NCBI RefSeq assembly: GCF_016917755.1
Contig: NZ_CP070326.1
Span: forward strand, 6,200,001-6,264,000
Reading direction: 5' to 3'
From: Streptomyces noursei
GTDB taxonomy: Bacteria > Actinomycetota > Actinomycetes > Streptomycetales > Streptomycetaceae
DNA length: 64,000 nucleotides
In this document: in pieces, positions 1 to 9,047 of the stretch
How positions within the stretch are numbered: the stretch's first letter is position 1
Layout of the letters: the number at the start of each line of letters is the position of its first letter
Position numbers and translations under genes: made by a program
Notes under the pieces: model-generated
The model's input: only the letters and a program-made list of their open reading frames with translations
Database searches by the model: none
Told to the model about the DNA's origin: nothing

Positions 1-1
1 C

Positions 2-883
2 GCGGCCGGCCTGTTCAAGGTCGACCTGGGCTGGGTCATCCTCATGGGCGTGCTGTGCGGGGTGCCCGCGGTGCTCGCGGCCTGGGGGTACGCCGCGTGG
101 ATCGGCCAGCGGCTGTTCGTGCCGGTGCCGCAGGACATGGTCGAGGCCGCCGAGGAGGCCCGGGCCGCGGTCGCCGCCGAGCAGGCGGCTTCGGGAAGCA
201 CCCCGCGGGAGCGGCCGGTCGCGCTGGGCACCGTCCTCGCCATCATCGGCACCCCGCTGGTGCTGATCCTGCTGGCGACCTTCTCCTCCATCGCGCTGGC
301 CCCTTCCATGGGCCGCTCGGTCATCGAGTTCTTCGGCCACCCCTTCGTCGCCCTGACCCTCGCCCTGCTGCTGGCGTACTACCTGCTCGGCGTGCGCCGC
401 GGCTGGTCCCGCACGTCCCTGGAGAAGGTCTCCACCTCCTCCCTCAAGCCGGTCGGCAACATCCTGCTGGTCGTCGGCGCGGGCGGGATCTTCGGCGCGG
501 TCCTCAAGGGCAGCGGGGTGGCCACCGCGCTGTCGGACACCTTCCACCACGTCGGCCTGCCGGTGATCGTGCTGGCCTATCTGCTCTCGCTGGTCCTGCG
601 GGTGGCCCAGGGCTCGGCGACGGTGGCGATCGTGACCACCGCCGGGATCGTGCTGCCGCTGGTCGAGGCGCAGGGCTTCTCCCAGGCCCAGTTGGCGCTG
701 GTCATCATGGCGATCTCGGCGGGCTCGATCTTCGCCTCGCATGTCAACGACGGCGGGTTCTGGATGGTCAGCAAGTACTTCGGGATATCCGAACGCGACA
801 CCCTGAAGTCCTGGACGGTCCTGGAATCGGTGCTCTCGGTCGTCGGATTCGCGGCCGCGGCGGCGCTCAGCCTGGTCTTCTAG
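2..883 (+). CDS. GntP-family gluconate/carboxylate permease, C-terminal part
   Basis: The reading frame is open from base 2, so the start lies outside the window and 293 residues are visible. The protein is almost entirely hydrophobic, with repeated membrane segments, a charged cytoplasmic loop around visible residues 50-80, and Gly/Ser-rich helices such as GAGGIFGAVLKGSG and VAQGSATVAIVTTAG that are typical of the GntP/DsdX/Dct family of proton-coupled gluconate or hydroxy-acid importers. The usual length is about 450 residues, so roughly the last two thirds is present. The substrate cannot be fixed without the N-terminus and the upstream neighbours. A strong hairpin follows. Confidence 0.85.
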   Translation, partial: AAGLFKVDLGWVILMGVLCGVPAVLAAWGYAAWIGQRLFVPVPQDMVEAAEEARAAVAAEQAASGSTPRERPVALGTVLAIIGTPLVLILLATFSSIALAPSMGRSVIEFFGHPFVALTLALLLAYYLLGVRRGWSRTSLEKVSTSSLKPVGNILLVVGAGGIFGAVLKGSGVATALSDTFHHVGLPVIVLAYLLSLVLRVAQGSATVAIVTTAGIVLPLVEAQGFSQAQLALVIMAISAGSIFASHVNDGGFWMVSKYFGISERDTLKSWTVLESVLSVVGFAAAAALSLVF

Positions 884-917
884 CGAACCGCTGCGAATCG
901 ACTGTGGACCCGCGGGA

Positions 918-955
918 CGGTGTCCCGGAACACGAGGAAGTGTTCCGGGACACCG
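918..955. terminator. Hairpin terminator after the GntP permease
   Basis: A perfect stem (918-933 with 940-955) closes a six-base loop. It lies between the end of the permease and the end of the convergent carboxypeptidase gene, so it can serve both. There is no U-tract, which is common for Streptomyces terminators. Confidence 0.8.
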
Positions 956-1001
956 CCGTGGGATGCGTGGGTGGTCGCCCGGTCCTTCGCCGTGCCGCGA
1001 T

Positions 1002-2333
1002 TCACCTGGCCTTGCAGTACTGCCCTTCCTTGCCGATCGAGCGGTACATGCAGTCCGCGTTCTCCAGCAGTTGGAGCACCGCCTCGCGATTGCGTGCGGT
1101 CTCCCGCGGAATCACCGTGTCCTTGGGGTAGAAACCGCCCGCACCGGCCGACGTCGGATACATCTCGAAGGTGTAGGCGAAGATCTTCTGGTCGCCCCAC
1201 AGCCAGTCGTCGATCGCCCCGTCGGTGATGTAGAGCTCGCTGGACTGCTCGGGGGTGTAGCCGTTGCTGGCGGCCATCTTCCTGCCGACCGCGGCGAAGG
1301 CGTCGTGGTCGTCCTGGGTCATGCCGGGTCCGGTCGGGTCGTCGGTGAACCCGAAGGGCCACATCACCAGTTCGCTGTAGGTGTGGAAGTCGATGGCGGC
1401 GGTGATCTGCTGCCGGCCGCCGACCACCCGGCTGCGCACGAACTTGGCGACGACCTGCACCTCGGGCGAGGACGCCGCCGAGGGGCCGCGGTAGGTCTCG
1501 CTGGAGGGCGAACCGGACGAGCCGCCGCAGCAGCCCCATTTGAATTCCCAGTTGCGGTTGAGGTCGGTGCCCACGTTGCTCGAACCGGAGTTGGGCTGCC
1601 GGTTCTTGCGCCAGCTGCGGAATTGCCCGGAGGCGATGTCATAGGCGCCGCCGTCCGGATTCAGGTCCGGGATGATCCAGATCTCGCGGGAGTCCAGGAG
1701 TTTGGTGATGCGCGGGTCGGAGCCGTATTTCGAGGTGAGTTCCTTCAGGAGGTAAAGGGACATCTCCACCGTGAGGTGTTCCCGGGCGTGTTGGTGCGCG
1801 GTGAAGAGGACCTCGGGCTCCGCCTCGTCCTTGGCGGCGTTCTTGCTGAGTTTGAGGGCGACGATGTCCCGGCCCTCGTACGACTTTCCGATGACGGTCT
1901 TGGTGAGGATGCTCGGATACGCGGCGACCAGGGCGTTGATCTCCTGGGTCGCCTGTTCGTAGGTGTGGTACTTGGTGTATCCGGGCGGGAAGCCCTTGAC
2001 GCCGGGGGCGGCGGTGGCCGCGTAGGCCGGTGGGTCGGGCAGTCGCCTGACCGGGTGGCCGAGCGCGCGGACGAGGGCGAGTTGACCGCGGTCGGCGGTG
2101 ATGACCGTGGCGCGGCCGTGCACCTCGTCGACGGAGACGCCGGTGGCGGCGAGGGCGGAGCGGTCCGAGGGGGTGGCGAGGCCGGTCACCTCGTACTGGT
2201 GCGGGCGTCCGGGGCCGTCCGCGGGGCCGGCCGGTGGGGTGCCCTGCGCCTGCGCGGCGAGCGGGGCGGCGAGGGCGAGGGCGAAGGCCGCGGCGAGGAC
2301 GGTGGTCCGGGCGCCGCGTGGACGTGGTCGCAT
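1002..2333 (-). CDS. Secreted M14-family zinc carboxypeptidase
   Basis: A 443-residue precursor. The start at 2333 was chosen because AGGAGG lies six bases before it and the next residues form a signal peptide (Arg-rich start, hydrophobic core ending LAAPLAAQAQG). The zinc site is HARE (His182, Glu185), followed by the substrate-binding DLNRNW block, the third zinc ligand in IDFHTYSE and the catalytic Glu in YTFEMYPT. These are the hallmarks of the carboxypeptidase A/T family. It should remove C-terminal residues from peptides outside the cell. It is divergent from a secreted serine protease, which suggests a shared role in extracellular protein digestion. Confidence 0.9.
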   Translation of the reverse strand: MRPRPRGARTTVLAAAFALALAAPLAAQAQGTPPAGPADGPGRPHQYEVTGLATPSDRSALAATGVSVDEVHGRATVITADRGQLALVRALGHPVRRLPDPPAYAATAAPGVKGFPPGYTKYHTYEQATQEINALVAAYPSILTKTVIGKSYEGRDIVALKLSKNAAKDEAEPEVLFTAHQHAREHLTVEMSLYLLKELTSKYGSDPRITKLLDSREIWIIPDLNPDGGAYDIASGQFRSWRKNRQPNSGSSNVGTDLNRNWEFKWGCCGGSSGSPSSETYRGPSAASSPEVQVVAKFVRSRVVGGRQQITAAIDFHTYSELVMWPFGFTDDPTGPGMTQDDHDAFAAVGRKMAASNGYTPEQSSELYITDGAIDDWLWGDQKIFAYTFEMYPTSAGAGGFYPKDTVIPRETARNREAVLQLLENADCMYRSIGKEGQYCKAR

Positions 2334-2610
2334 GCGGTCCTCCTGTGGGGGTGTGAGGCGAAGCGACACCACCAGTTTTGGGGCTTGGCATGAGCTGGTC
2401 AAGATGTGGTCAAGTCAAGGTGGCCGAGGGGGTGGTGCGGGGTACAGGGGAATCGGCGCGCGGCGACGGCGAAGGGTCAACTTCCTCTCTCTTCCCGCAA
2501 ATTCATTGCCGTGGAGCCGGGCTCGGCGAACAATGCGCGTGACAAATCCGGAGCGGCGGAGGGGAACCGACGCCGTGGACCTCCGGACACAGAACTGAGA
2601 GGACCCCCAC

Positions 2611-3492
2611 ATGTATCGACCTCTCGTCGGCACCCTGGCCACCGCCGTGCTGGGAGCCGCCGCGTTGGTGACCGCCGCCGCCCCGGCGGGCGCGGCCCCG
2701 GTCGGCGCCGCCGCGCACCACAAGCCCGGGCCGCCGCGGACCCAGGCCGTCGACTTCGCGGGCACGGTGGCGCTGGACGACTGTTCCGGATCGATCGTCA
2801 AGATGCCCACCTCGCAGCCGAACGACCCGGCGCTGGTGATGACCAACGGCCACTGCCTGGAGAGCGGCATGCCCTCTCCGGGCCAGGTGATAGTCGACCA
2901 GCCCTCCAGCCGCAGCTTCACCGTCCTGGACAAGTCGGCCGGCGACCTGGGCTCGATCCAGGCCACCAAGGTCTCCTACGCGACCATGACCGACACCGAC
3001 GTGACGCTCTACGAGACCGGCTCGACCTACGCGCAGATCGAGCAGAAGTACGGGATCAAGCCGCTGGAGCTGTCCACCGACCACCCCGCCAAGGGGGCCG
3101 GGATCACCGTCGTCTCCGGCTACTGGAAGAAGACCTACACCTGCAGCATCGACGGGTTCGTGCCCACCCTCAAGGAGGGCGACTGGGCCTGGAAGGACTC
3201 CGTCCGCTACACCCCCGAGTGCAAGACGATCGGTGGCACCTCCGGGTCGCCGGTGATCGACAACTCCACCGGCAAGGTCACCGCCATCAACAACACGGGC
3301 AACGAGAACGGTGAGCGCTGCACCGAGAACAACCCGTGCGAGGTGGACGAGAACGGCAACGTCACCGTCCACAAGGGCATCAACTACGCCGAGGAGACCT
3401 ACGGCATCCCCAAGTGCTTCGGCACCGGCAACAAGCTCGACCTGAACGCCGCGGGCTGCACCCTGCCCAAGCCGTCGGGCCTGCGCCGCTGA
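2611..3492 (+). CDS. Secreted trypsin-like serine protease
   Basis: A 293-residue precursor with a signal peptide (MYRPLVGTLATAVLGAAALV, then Ala-rich to about residue 30). The chymotrypsin-fold catalytic blocks are visible: His81 in MTNGHC and Ser211 in GTSGSP. Cysteine pairs (CSG/GHC, CSID/ECK, CTENNPC) suit an exported, disulfide-bonded enzyme. GAGAGGA precedes the ATG. The gene is transcribed away from the M14 carboxypeptidase across a 277-base region and ends at a strong terminator. The cleavage specificity cannot be told by eye. Confidence 0.85.
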   Translation: MYRPLVGTLATAVLGAAALVTAAAPAGAAPVGAAAHHKPGPPRTQAVDFAGTVALDDCSGSIVKMPTSQPNDPALVMTNGHCLESGMPSPGQVIVDQPSSRSFTVLDKSAGDLGSIQATKVSYATMTDTDVTLYETGSTYAQIEQKYGIKPLELSTDHPAKGAGITVVSGYWKKTYTCSIDGFVPTLKEGDWAWKDSVRYTPECKTIGGTSGSPVIDNSTGKVTAINNTGNENGERCTENNPCEVDENGNVTVHKGINYAEETYGIPKCFGTGNKLDLNAAGCTLPKPSGLRR

Positions 3493-3522
3493 CCGGGGAC
3501 CGCCGCAGCGGAAGGTGAGGAA

Positions 3523-3567
3523 CCGGGTCCCGTGCACCGCGTGCACGGGACCCGGCCCTCTTTTTTT
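3523..3567. terminator. Strong intrinsic terminator with U-tract
   Basis: Fifteen-base perfect arms (3523-3537 and 3541-3555) with a three-base loop are followed within a few bases by a run of seven T. It separates the protease (+) from the chitinase (-) and probably serves the protease. Confidence 0.92.
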
Positions 3568-3606
3568 GGGGGGTGGCGTCTTGGATGGCGTCTTGAGGGG
3601 TGCCGG

Positions 3607-4680
3607 CTAGGGCAGTTGGTGGACGTGCCCGCCCACCTGGCTCGCGAAGGCGCCGCCGTTCGCGGCGTCCCAGTTCGTCGACCAGGTCATCGCGCCCCGC
3701 AGCCCCGGATACGTCCGGGGCGGCTTGAACGAGCCGCAGTCGGTGCCCGCGGTCAGGCAGTCCAGCGCGGCGTTCACCACGGACGGGGAGACGTAACCGC
3801 CGCCCGCCGCGCGGGGCGAGGCCGGCACACCGAGGCCGACCTGCGACGGGTCCAGCCCGCCCTCCAGCTGGGTGCAGGCGAGCGCGGTGAGGAAGTCCAC
3901 CGAGCCCTGGGCGTAGACCTTGCCGTCGCAGCCGTTCATGGAACCGCTGTTGTAGAACTGCGTGTTGACGACGGTCAGGAAGTCCTTGACGGCCAGCGCC
4001 GTCTTGAAGTACTCGTTCTGCGGCGACAGCATGTCGATGGTCTGCGGGGCCATGGTCACCACGACGTCCGGGTGCTTGGCGTGGACGGCCTTCAGCGCCT
4101 GCGTCATATAGGTCGAGTTGAGGCCGTTCTCCAGGTCGATGTCGACGCCGTTGAAGCCGTACTCGTCCATCAGGCCGTTGATCGAGTCGGCGAAGTTCCG
4201 GGCGGAGGCGTCGTCGCCGACCGCCACCGAGCCCTTCTCGCCGCCGACCGAGAGGACCACCGACTTGCCGGCCGCCTGCTTGGCCTTGATGTCCGCCTTG
4301 AAGTCGGCCGCCGAACCGTAGCCGAGCGCCGGGTCGAGGGTGAAGGTGACGGCGCCCGGCTGACCGGCCGCTTCGGCGAAGGCCACCGCGATGATGTCGT
4401 AGGCGTCGTCCACGTCCTTCAACTTCTGTACGGTCGCGCCGTTGTCGAAGTTCTGCCAGTAGCCCGTGAGGGCGTGCTTCGGGACGGCCGCGGCGCCGGC
4501 CGCCGGGGCGGGCCGCTGCGCCGACGGGCCGGTCGCTCCGGCGGTGCTTGCGGGGCCGGCGGCGACCAGACCGCCGGACGCCAGCACGGCGGCGGCCAGC
4601 CCGGCCAGCAGCCGTCCGCGGTAGATCCGGGTCCGCTTCCTCGTTCCGATGCCAGCTCTTTCTCCGCGTGCGCGAGCCAC
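3607..4680 (-). CDS. Secreted GH18 chitinase, single catalytic domain
   Basis: A 357-residue precursor. The GTG at 4680 was chosen because GGAGG lies five bases upstream. A long signal peptide (twin Arg/Lys start, then LLAGLAAAVLASGGLVAAG) leads into a GH18 barrel beginning LTGYWQNFDNG. The catalytic motif is FNGVDIDLEN, with Glu184 as the acid. It should hydrolyse chitin, with the substrate N-acetyl group assisting as usual in GH18. No carbohydrate-binding or fibronectin domain is present, unlike many Streptomyces GH18 enzymes, so it probably acts on accessible chitin. The promoter carries a DasR-type operator. Confidence 0.93.
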   Translation of the reverse strand: MARARGERAGIGTRKRTRIYRGRLLAGLAAAVLASGGLVAAGPASTAGATGPSAQRPAPAAGAAAVPKHALTGYWQNFDNGATVQKLKDVDDAYDIIAVAFAEAAGQPGAVTFTLDPALGYGSAADFKADIKAKQAAGKSVVLSVGGEKGSVAVGDDASARNFADSINGLMDEYGFNGVDIDLENGLNSTYMTQALKAVHAKHPDVVVTMAPQTIDMLSPQNEYFKTALAVKDFLTVVNTQFYNSGSMNGCDGKVYAQGSVDFLTALACTQLEGGLDPSQVGLGVPASPRAAGGGYVSPSVVNAALDCLTAGTDCGSFKPPRTYPGLRGAMTWSTNWDAANGGAFASQVGGHVHQLP

Positions 4681-4755
4681 GACTGCCTCCGTGTGGGGGG
4701 TGGTTGGGGGAGTGGTGCCGTGTGCGTTCAGGGGCCCTGGGCTTGCCGTACAAGG

Positions 4756-4781
4756 TGGTCCAGACCAATAAACGGTGTCAA
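4756..4781 (-). promoter_or_regulatory. Chitinase promoter with DasR-type (dre) operator
   Basis: TGGTCCAGACCA at 4756-4767 matches the repeat known from Streptomyces chitinase promoters and is close to the dre consensus bound by DasR, the GntR-family GlcNAc-responsive repressor. On the minus strand a TTGACA -35 hexamer (4781-4776) sits just upstream, so the operator occupies the spacer/-10 area, as expected for repression. The rest of the 4681-4993 gap shows nothing else that I can support. Confidence 0.8.
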
Positions 4782-4993
4782 GGGTCCGGTCGGAAGAGGG
4801 TGTTCCGATGTTCGCCGCTCGGGCGGCATGCGGGGTCGCCCGGTGGAACGACGGGCAAGACGAGTAGCCCAGAACGTGTTCTCCGGGACGTATCTCTGTG
4901 GATAAAGTGCTGAGCGTATGGCGCCGATGGCGCAGAGCTGTGCCGATCCGCGGTCCCGGGAACCCCGGAGGCCGGAAGGAGTGGGGGAGCGAC

Positions 4994-6343
4994 GTGCCGA
5001 CCGCGATTGCAGTCACCAGTCCGGACCTCGCGCTGCCCGCCCCCGAGCCCTCGGCCTGGCTCGGGCAGGGAGCTGCCCCCCTCGACCGGCAGACCCCCGC
5101 CGCGGTCGTCCTCCGCGCCCCGCACCAGCAACCGCTGGACGAGGCCCTGACGGAGACCAGCGCGGTCCTCGAACACCACGGCCACCTCATCGTCCTGTAC
5201 TCCGCCGCCTGCCCGCCGGAGCACGTCCGTCGGCTGCACACCCTGCGCGCCGTCCTGGAGAGCGACCGGATCGCGATCCTGCCCAGCGCCCTGCCGCCGC
5301 TCGGCGTCGCGGTACTCGCCCGCCAGCTCCGCCAGTTGTCGGTCTGCGGCTTCAGCCCCGGCGTACTGGCCTGCGCGGCCCGGCTGCTGGCGCACTACGT
5401 CCACGCCGGCGCCCTGCTGGGCAGCGTCACCGGGCTGGACCGGGTCGAGGTGGACCTGCGCTCCCACATGAAGTCCTGGCTGCCCGGCGCGCACTTCGCG
5501 GTGCTGGCCACCCCGCAGCCCCAACTGCTCCACGTCGACCGGCACAGTACCGACGCCGGACTCCGCCCGCCCGGCTTCGCCACCCAACTCGCCGTCGCCC
5601 GCGGCCAGCTCACCGCCGACTGGGTCACCTCAGCGCTCGCCCCGGCCTGGCAGGTGCAGGGCGTCTACGAGGCGCACCTGCCCACCGAGTCCGCCCGCTG
5701 GTGGGGCACCCAGAAGCTGATCGAATTCGCCGCCGCCATCCCCGACCCGGCGCTGCTCAGCCGGCTGGTGGCCTCCGTCCGGCGGGAGGAGTGCGGCTGG
5801 TGCGGCCAGGAAGTCATCGGCGACCGCTGCGCGTTCTGCGCCGCGCCACTGGCCCGCGACCGGGCGGGCGGCGGCTCCGCCGGGCGGGAACCCGCCGCCA
5901 TAGCCGGGGCGCCGGCCGCGCTCGCGGCGACGGCGCCCGCCCCGGGTGCGCCCCCGCCCCCCGCGGCAGCCGCCCCTGACCCGTCCGGCTGCTCACCGCT
6001 GCGGCAGCGCGGTCTGTCACCCGTGGCGCCCGCCGGCGTCCCCGGGGTGGTCGGCATCTCGGGAGTGCCGGGCCCGGACGGCGCGCCGCAGGTCCCCGGC
6101 CCGCCCCAGATCACCGGCGTACCGCCCGCCACGGGAGCGCCCCACGGCACGGGCGTCCGGTACGGTCCCGGCGTGCCCGGTGTCCGCGGCGGGCCCGGAC
6201 ACCTCGACGTCCGCGGCCCGGACGTCATGGCCGGCGCGGTCCAGCGGCCGACCGCCCCACCGCCCGGCCTGACCGGCGACCCGGACCACCCCGACCTCCG
6301 CACCCTCCCCGGCGGCGCGCGGAGGGTGGCCCACGTGCGCTGA
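4994..6343 (+). CDS. Uncharacterised zinc-ribbon protein with collagen-like tail, upstream of the Tad locus
   Basis: 449 residues from GTG 4994, chosen for GGAG five bases upstream; an ATG at 4898 is possible but lacks a good ribosome site. Residues 1-250 form a soluble alpha/beta-looking region that I do not recognise. A zinc-ribbon follows: Cys267-X2-Cys270-X8-Cys279-X2-Cys282. The last 150 residues are low-complexity, rich in Pro and Gly with collagen-like GVPG/GPP runs. There is no signal peptide or membrane segment. It lies 114 bases before cpaB in the same direction, so it may be a cytoplasmic accessory or regulator of the pilus genes, but this rests on context only. Confidence 0.75.
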   Translation: MPTAIAVTSPDLALPAPEPSAWLGQGAAPLDRQTPAAVVLRAPHQQPLDEALTETSAVLEHHGHLIVLYSAACPPEHVRRLHTLRAVLESDRIAILPSALPPLGVAVLARQLRQLSVCGFSPGVLACAARLLAHYVHAGALLGSVTGLDRVEVDLRSHMKSWLPGAHFAVLATPQPQLLHVDRHSTDAGLRPPGFATQLAVARGQLTADWVTSALAPAWQVQGVYEAHLPTESARWWGTQKLIEFAAAIPDPALLSRLVASVRREECGWCGQEVIGDRCAFCAAPLARDRAGGGSAGREPAAIAGAPAALAATAPAPGAPPPPAAAAPDPSGCSPLRQRGLSPVAPAGVPGVVGISGVPGPDGAPQVPGPPQITGVPPATGAPHGTGVRYGPGVPGVRGGPGHLDVRGPDVMAGAVQRPTAPPPGLTGDPDHPDLRTLPGGARRVAHVR

Positions 6344-6457
6344 ACCTCCGAAGCCCCCTCCGACGCGCCCGGCGCCCGGCCCCGCCGACCGGCGCCCGGT
6401 CCCGTCCGTCACCCGCCCCGACCGATCCGCCCCCGTCCCGATCGAGGTCCCCCACCC

Positions 6458-7177
6458 ATGAACTCACGCCAGCGCCGCGGAGTGATCCTGCTGCTCCTGT
6501 CCGTCCTGTGTGCGGTCGGCGCCTTCATCGGCGTGCTGTCGGTGATCCGGAACGTCGAGTCCAAGGTCGGGTCGGAGCGGACCGCCTATCGGCTCAAGTC
6601 GGATGTCGCGGCCTATAAATCCCTGGATCCCGGGCAGTTCGAAGAGGTGAGGATTCCGCAGCGGTGGCTGCCGCCCACCGCCGTGACCGACCTGGACAAG
6701 GTCAGCGGCAAGATCGCGGTGACCCCGCTCAGGAAGGGCTCGCTCCTCCAGGACGACATGATCGTCGATCGGCCGGCGCTCAAGCCCGGACAGCAGGAGA
6801 TCGCCATCATGATCGACGCCGCCACCGGCGTGGCCGGCAAGATCAACCCCGGCTCCCGGGTGAACATCTACGCCACCTTCGACGGCCGCCGCCCCGAGGA
6901 CAAGCCGGTCTCCAAGGTCATCGTCGCCGGCGCCCAGGTCATCGACGTGGGCAAGTTGACGCCCCTGGAGGCCAAGGACCCCGGCAACACCACCGCCACC
7001 GGCCGCCAGCCCGGCCAGGCCGTCCCGATCACCTTCGCGCTCGACACCGAGGACGCCCAACGCGTCGCCTACGCCGAGTCGTTCGCCACCCACGTGCGAC
7101 TCGCCCTGCTCGCCCCCGGCACCCAGGCCACCATCCCGCCCGGCGAGCGCACCTACACCCTCGACGGCGACAAGTGA
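6458..7177 (+). CDS. cpaB: Flp pilus assembly protein CpaB/RcpC (SAF domain)
   Basis: 239 residues. One membrane segment near residues 8-32 (VILLLLSVLCAVGAFIGVL) is followed by an SAF-type domain (about 45-110, including LDPGQFEEVRIP and the LRKGSLLQDDM block) and an RcpC-like domain (about 110-235). In diderm Tad systems CpaB contacts the secretin. No secretin exists here, so it probably acts on the outer face of the membrane, perhaps at the wall. It opens the Tad cluster, 13 bases before the CpaE-like gene. Confidence 0.87.
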   Translation: MNSRQRRGVILLLLSVLCAVGAFIGVLSVIRNVESKVGSERTAYRLKSDVAAYKSLDPGQFEEVRIPQRWLPPTAVTDLDKVSGKIAVTPLRKGSLLQDDMIVDRPALKPGQQEIAIMIDAATGVAGKINPGSRVNIYATFDGRRPEDKPVSKVIVAGAQVIDVGKLTPLEAKDPGNTTATGRQPGQAVPITFALDTEDAQRVAYAESFATHVRLALLAPGTQATIPPGERTYTLDGDK

Positions 7178-7190
7178 CCTGGAGGCCCAG

Positions 7191-8633
7191 GTGACCATCC
7201 GCATCCTCCCGGCAGTCGGCGACCCCGACGCGGCCCGCGCCGTGGCCGCCCTCCTCGGCCAGCTGCCGGACGCCGAACCGGCGCCCGCCGTCGCCGACTC
7301 CACCGCGCTGCTCAACGCCCTGGCCGGGGCCGCCGGACCGTCCGTGGCGACGCAGCCCCCCGACGGCGGCGCACCCGCCGGACCGGCCGCCGCCGTCCAG
7401 GCGCTCCCCGAGGTCGTCCTGGTCCACGAGCGGATCGGCCCGGTGCCCGCGCTGGAGCTGATCCGCGAGGTGGCGCTCCGCTTCCCGGCAGTCGGCGTCG
7501 TCCTGATCACCGCCGACGCCGGCCCCGCGCTGTTCTCCGCCGCGATGGACGCCGGCGCCCGGGGCATCGTCGGACTTCCCCTGGCGTACGACGAGTTGGC
7601 CGCCCGGGTGCAGGCCGCGGCCCAGTGGGCGGCCGGGGTGCGCGTCCACCTGGGGGGCAACCCGGACGCGCAGCCCGCGCCGACCGGCACCCTCGTCACC
7701 GTCACCGGCGCCAAGGGCGGTGTCGGCACCACCGTCACCGCGGTCCAACTGGCGCTCGCCGCACGGGCCGCCGGCCGCCGGGTCGCCCTGGTCGACCTCG
7801 ACCTCCAATCCGGCGACATCGGCTCCTACCTCGACGTCCAGTTCCGCCGCTCGGTCGTGGACCTCGCCGGGATCCAGGACCTCTCCGCCCGGGTCCTCCA
7901 GGACGCGGTCCACGCCCACCACACCGGACTGGGACTGCTGCTGGCACCCGAGGAGGGCGAACGGGGCGAGGAGGTCGACGACCGGGCGGCCCGGCAGATC
8001 GTCACCGCCCTGCGCTCCCGCTACGACGTGGTCGTCGCGGACTGCGGCTCCCAGATGCAGTCCGCCAACGCCGCCGCCGTCGAACTCGCCGACGTGGCCC
8101 TGCTGGTGACCACCCCGGACGTGGTCTGCGTACGGGCCGCCAAACGCCAGGTGCGGCTGTGGGACCGGCTCCGGATCCGCAAGGCCGAGGACACCACCAC
8201 GGTCGTCAACCGCTTCACCCGCCACACCGAGATCCAGCCGTCGCTGGTCGCCAAGGCCACCGGCACCCAGGTCGCCCGGACCCTGGTGCCGGCGGCCTTC
8301 AAGGAGCTCCAGCCCTGCGTCGACGCGGGCCGCATGCAGGACCTCGACGCCCGCTCGACGGTCCGCGCGGCCCTGTGGGAGCTCGCCGGCGAACTGGGCC
8401 TGGCCGGCGCTCCGGCCGTCCGGCCCGGCCGCGGCGGCCACCGCACCCGCCCCATGCTCACCGGGCGCAAGCGCAAGGCGCTCACCACCGGGGCGGCTCC
8501 CGCGTCCGGGACGCTTCAGGGGCCGCCCCCAGGGCCCGCACCGGGCGCCGGCGCCGGCCCCGCCGGCCGGTTCGGCCCCCGGACCGGCGGCCCCGGCCCG
8601 TACGACCAGGCCGGCCCCTACGAGGAGGGCTGA
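7191..8633 (+). CDS. CpaE/TadZ-like MinD-family ATPase
   Basis: 480 residues from GTG 7191 with GGAGG upstream. A receiver-like domain (about 70-150) has no clear phospho-acceptor cluster. The ParA/MinD ATPase domain starts at about residue 168 with the deviant Walker A GAKGGVGTTVT (about 173), which keeps the signature Lys but lacks the second one, as in CpaE proteins. LVDLDLQSGD follows. The last 40 residues are Gly/Pro-rich. CpaE/TadZ proteins localise the Tad machine, often to a pole; the mycobacterial relative is called Ssd. It should act at the cytoplasmic membrane with CpaF. Confidence 0.88.
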   Translation: MTIRILPAVGDPDAARAVAALLGQLPDAEPAPAVADSTALLNALAGAAGPSVATQPPDGGAPAGPAAAVQALPEVVLVHERIGPVPALELIREVALRFPAVGVVLITADAGPALFSAAMDAGARGIVGLPLAYDELAARVQAAAQWAAGVRVHLGGNPDAQPAPTGTLVTVTGAKGGVGTTVTAVQLALAARAAGRRVALVDLDLQSGDIGSYLDVQFRRSVVDLAGIQDLSARVLQDAVHAHHTGLGLLLAPEEGERGEEVDDRAARQIVTALRSRYDVVVADCGSQMQSANAAAVELADVALLVTTPDVVCVRAAKRQVRLWDRLRIRKAEDTTTVVNRFTRHTEIQPSLVAKATGTQVARTLVPAAFKELQPCVDAGRMQDLDARSTVRAALWELAGELGLAGAPAVRPGRGGHRTRPMLTGRKRKALTTGAAPASGTLQGPPPGPAPGAGAGPAGRFGPRTGGPGPYDQAGPYEEG

Positions 8634-8636
8634 CCG

Positions 8637-9047
8637 ATGCGGCGTCCCGCAGGGCCCGGCCGGGCGCCGGGCAGTCGCCACCGCGACCGCGGCCAGATCT
8701 CCGTCGAGTTCCTCGGACTCCTCCCGCTGATCCTCGTCGTGCTCGTCCTGCTCTGGCAGTTCGCGCTGGTCGGCTACACCTACGCGCTCGCCGCGCACGC
8801 CGCCGACCGGGGCGCACGGGCCGCCACCGCCCTCGACGGCGGCGGCGCCGGCGCCTGCCGCACCGCCGCCGCGCACCAGCTCCCGCGCGCCTGGCGGGGC
8901 GGTTCCCGGACCAGTTGCACCACCCAGCCGGGCCTGTGGAATGCCACGGTCCAGATCAAGGTCCCGGTGCTCTTCCCCGGCGCCGGCGCCTTCCCCTGGA
9001 CGGTCACCGGCACCGCCGGCGCCGCCAAGGAGGCAGCAGACCGATGA
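8637..9047 (+). CDS. TadE-like pseudopilin 1
   Basis: 136 residues. A short basic leader ends in RDRG, followed by QISVEF and a hydrophobic helix (LGLLPLILVVLVLLWQFALV). This is the type IV/Flp processing pattern, with Gly at -1 and Glu at +5. The rest is a short extracytoplasmic domain with two Cys. It is likely cleaved by the prepilin peptidase encoded at 17995-18732 and used as a minor pilin. The stop overlaps the next start in ATGA. Confidence 0.87.
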   Translation: MRRPAGPGRAPGSRHRDRGQISVEFLGLLPLILVVLVLLWQFALVGYTYALAAHAADRGARAATALDGGGAGACRTAAAHQLPRAWRGGSRTSCTTQPGLWNATVQIKVPVLFPGAGAFPWTVTGTAGAAKEAADR

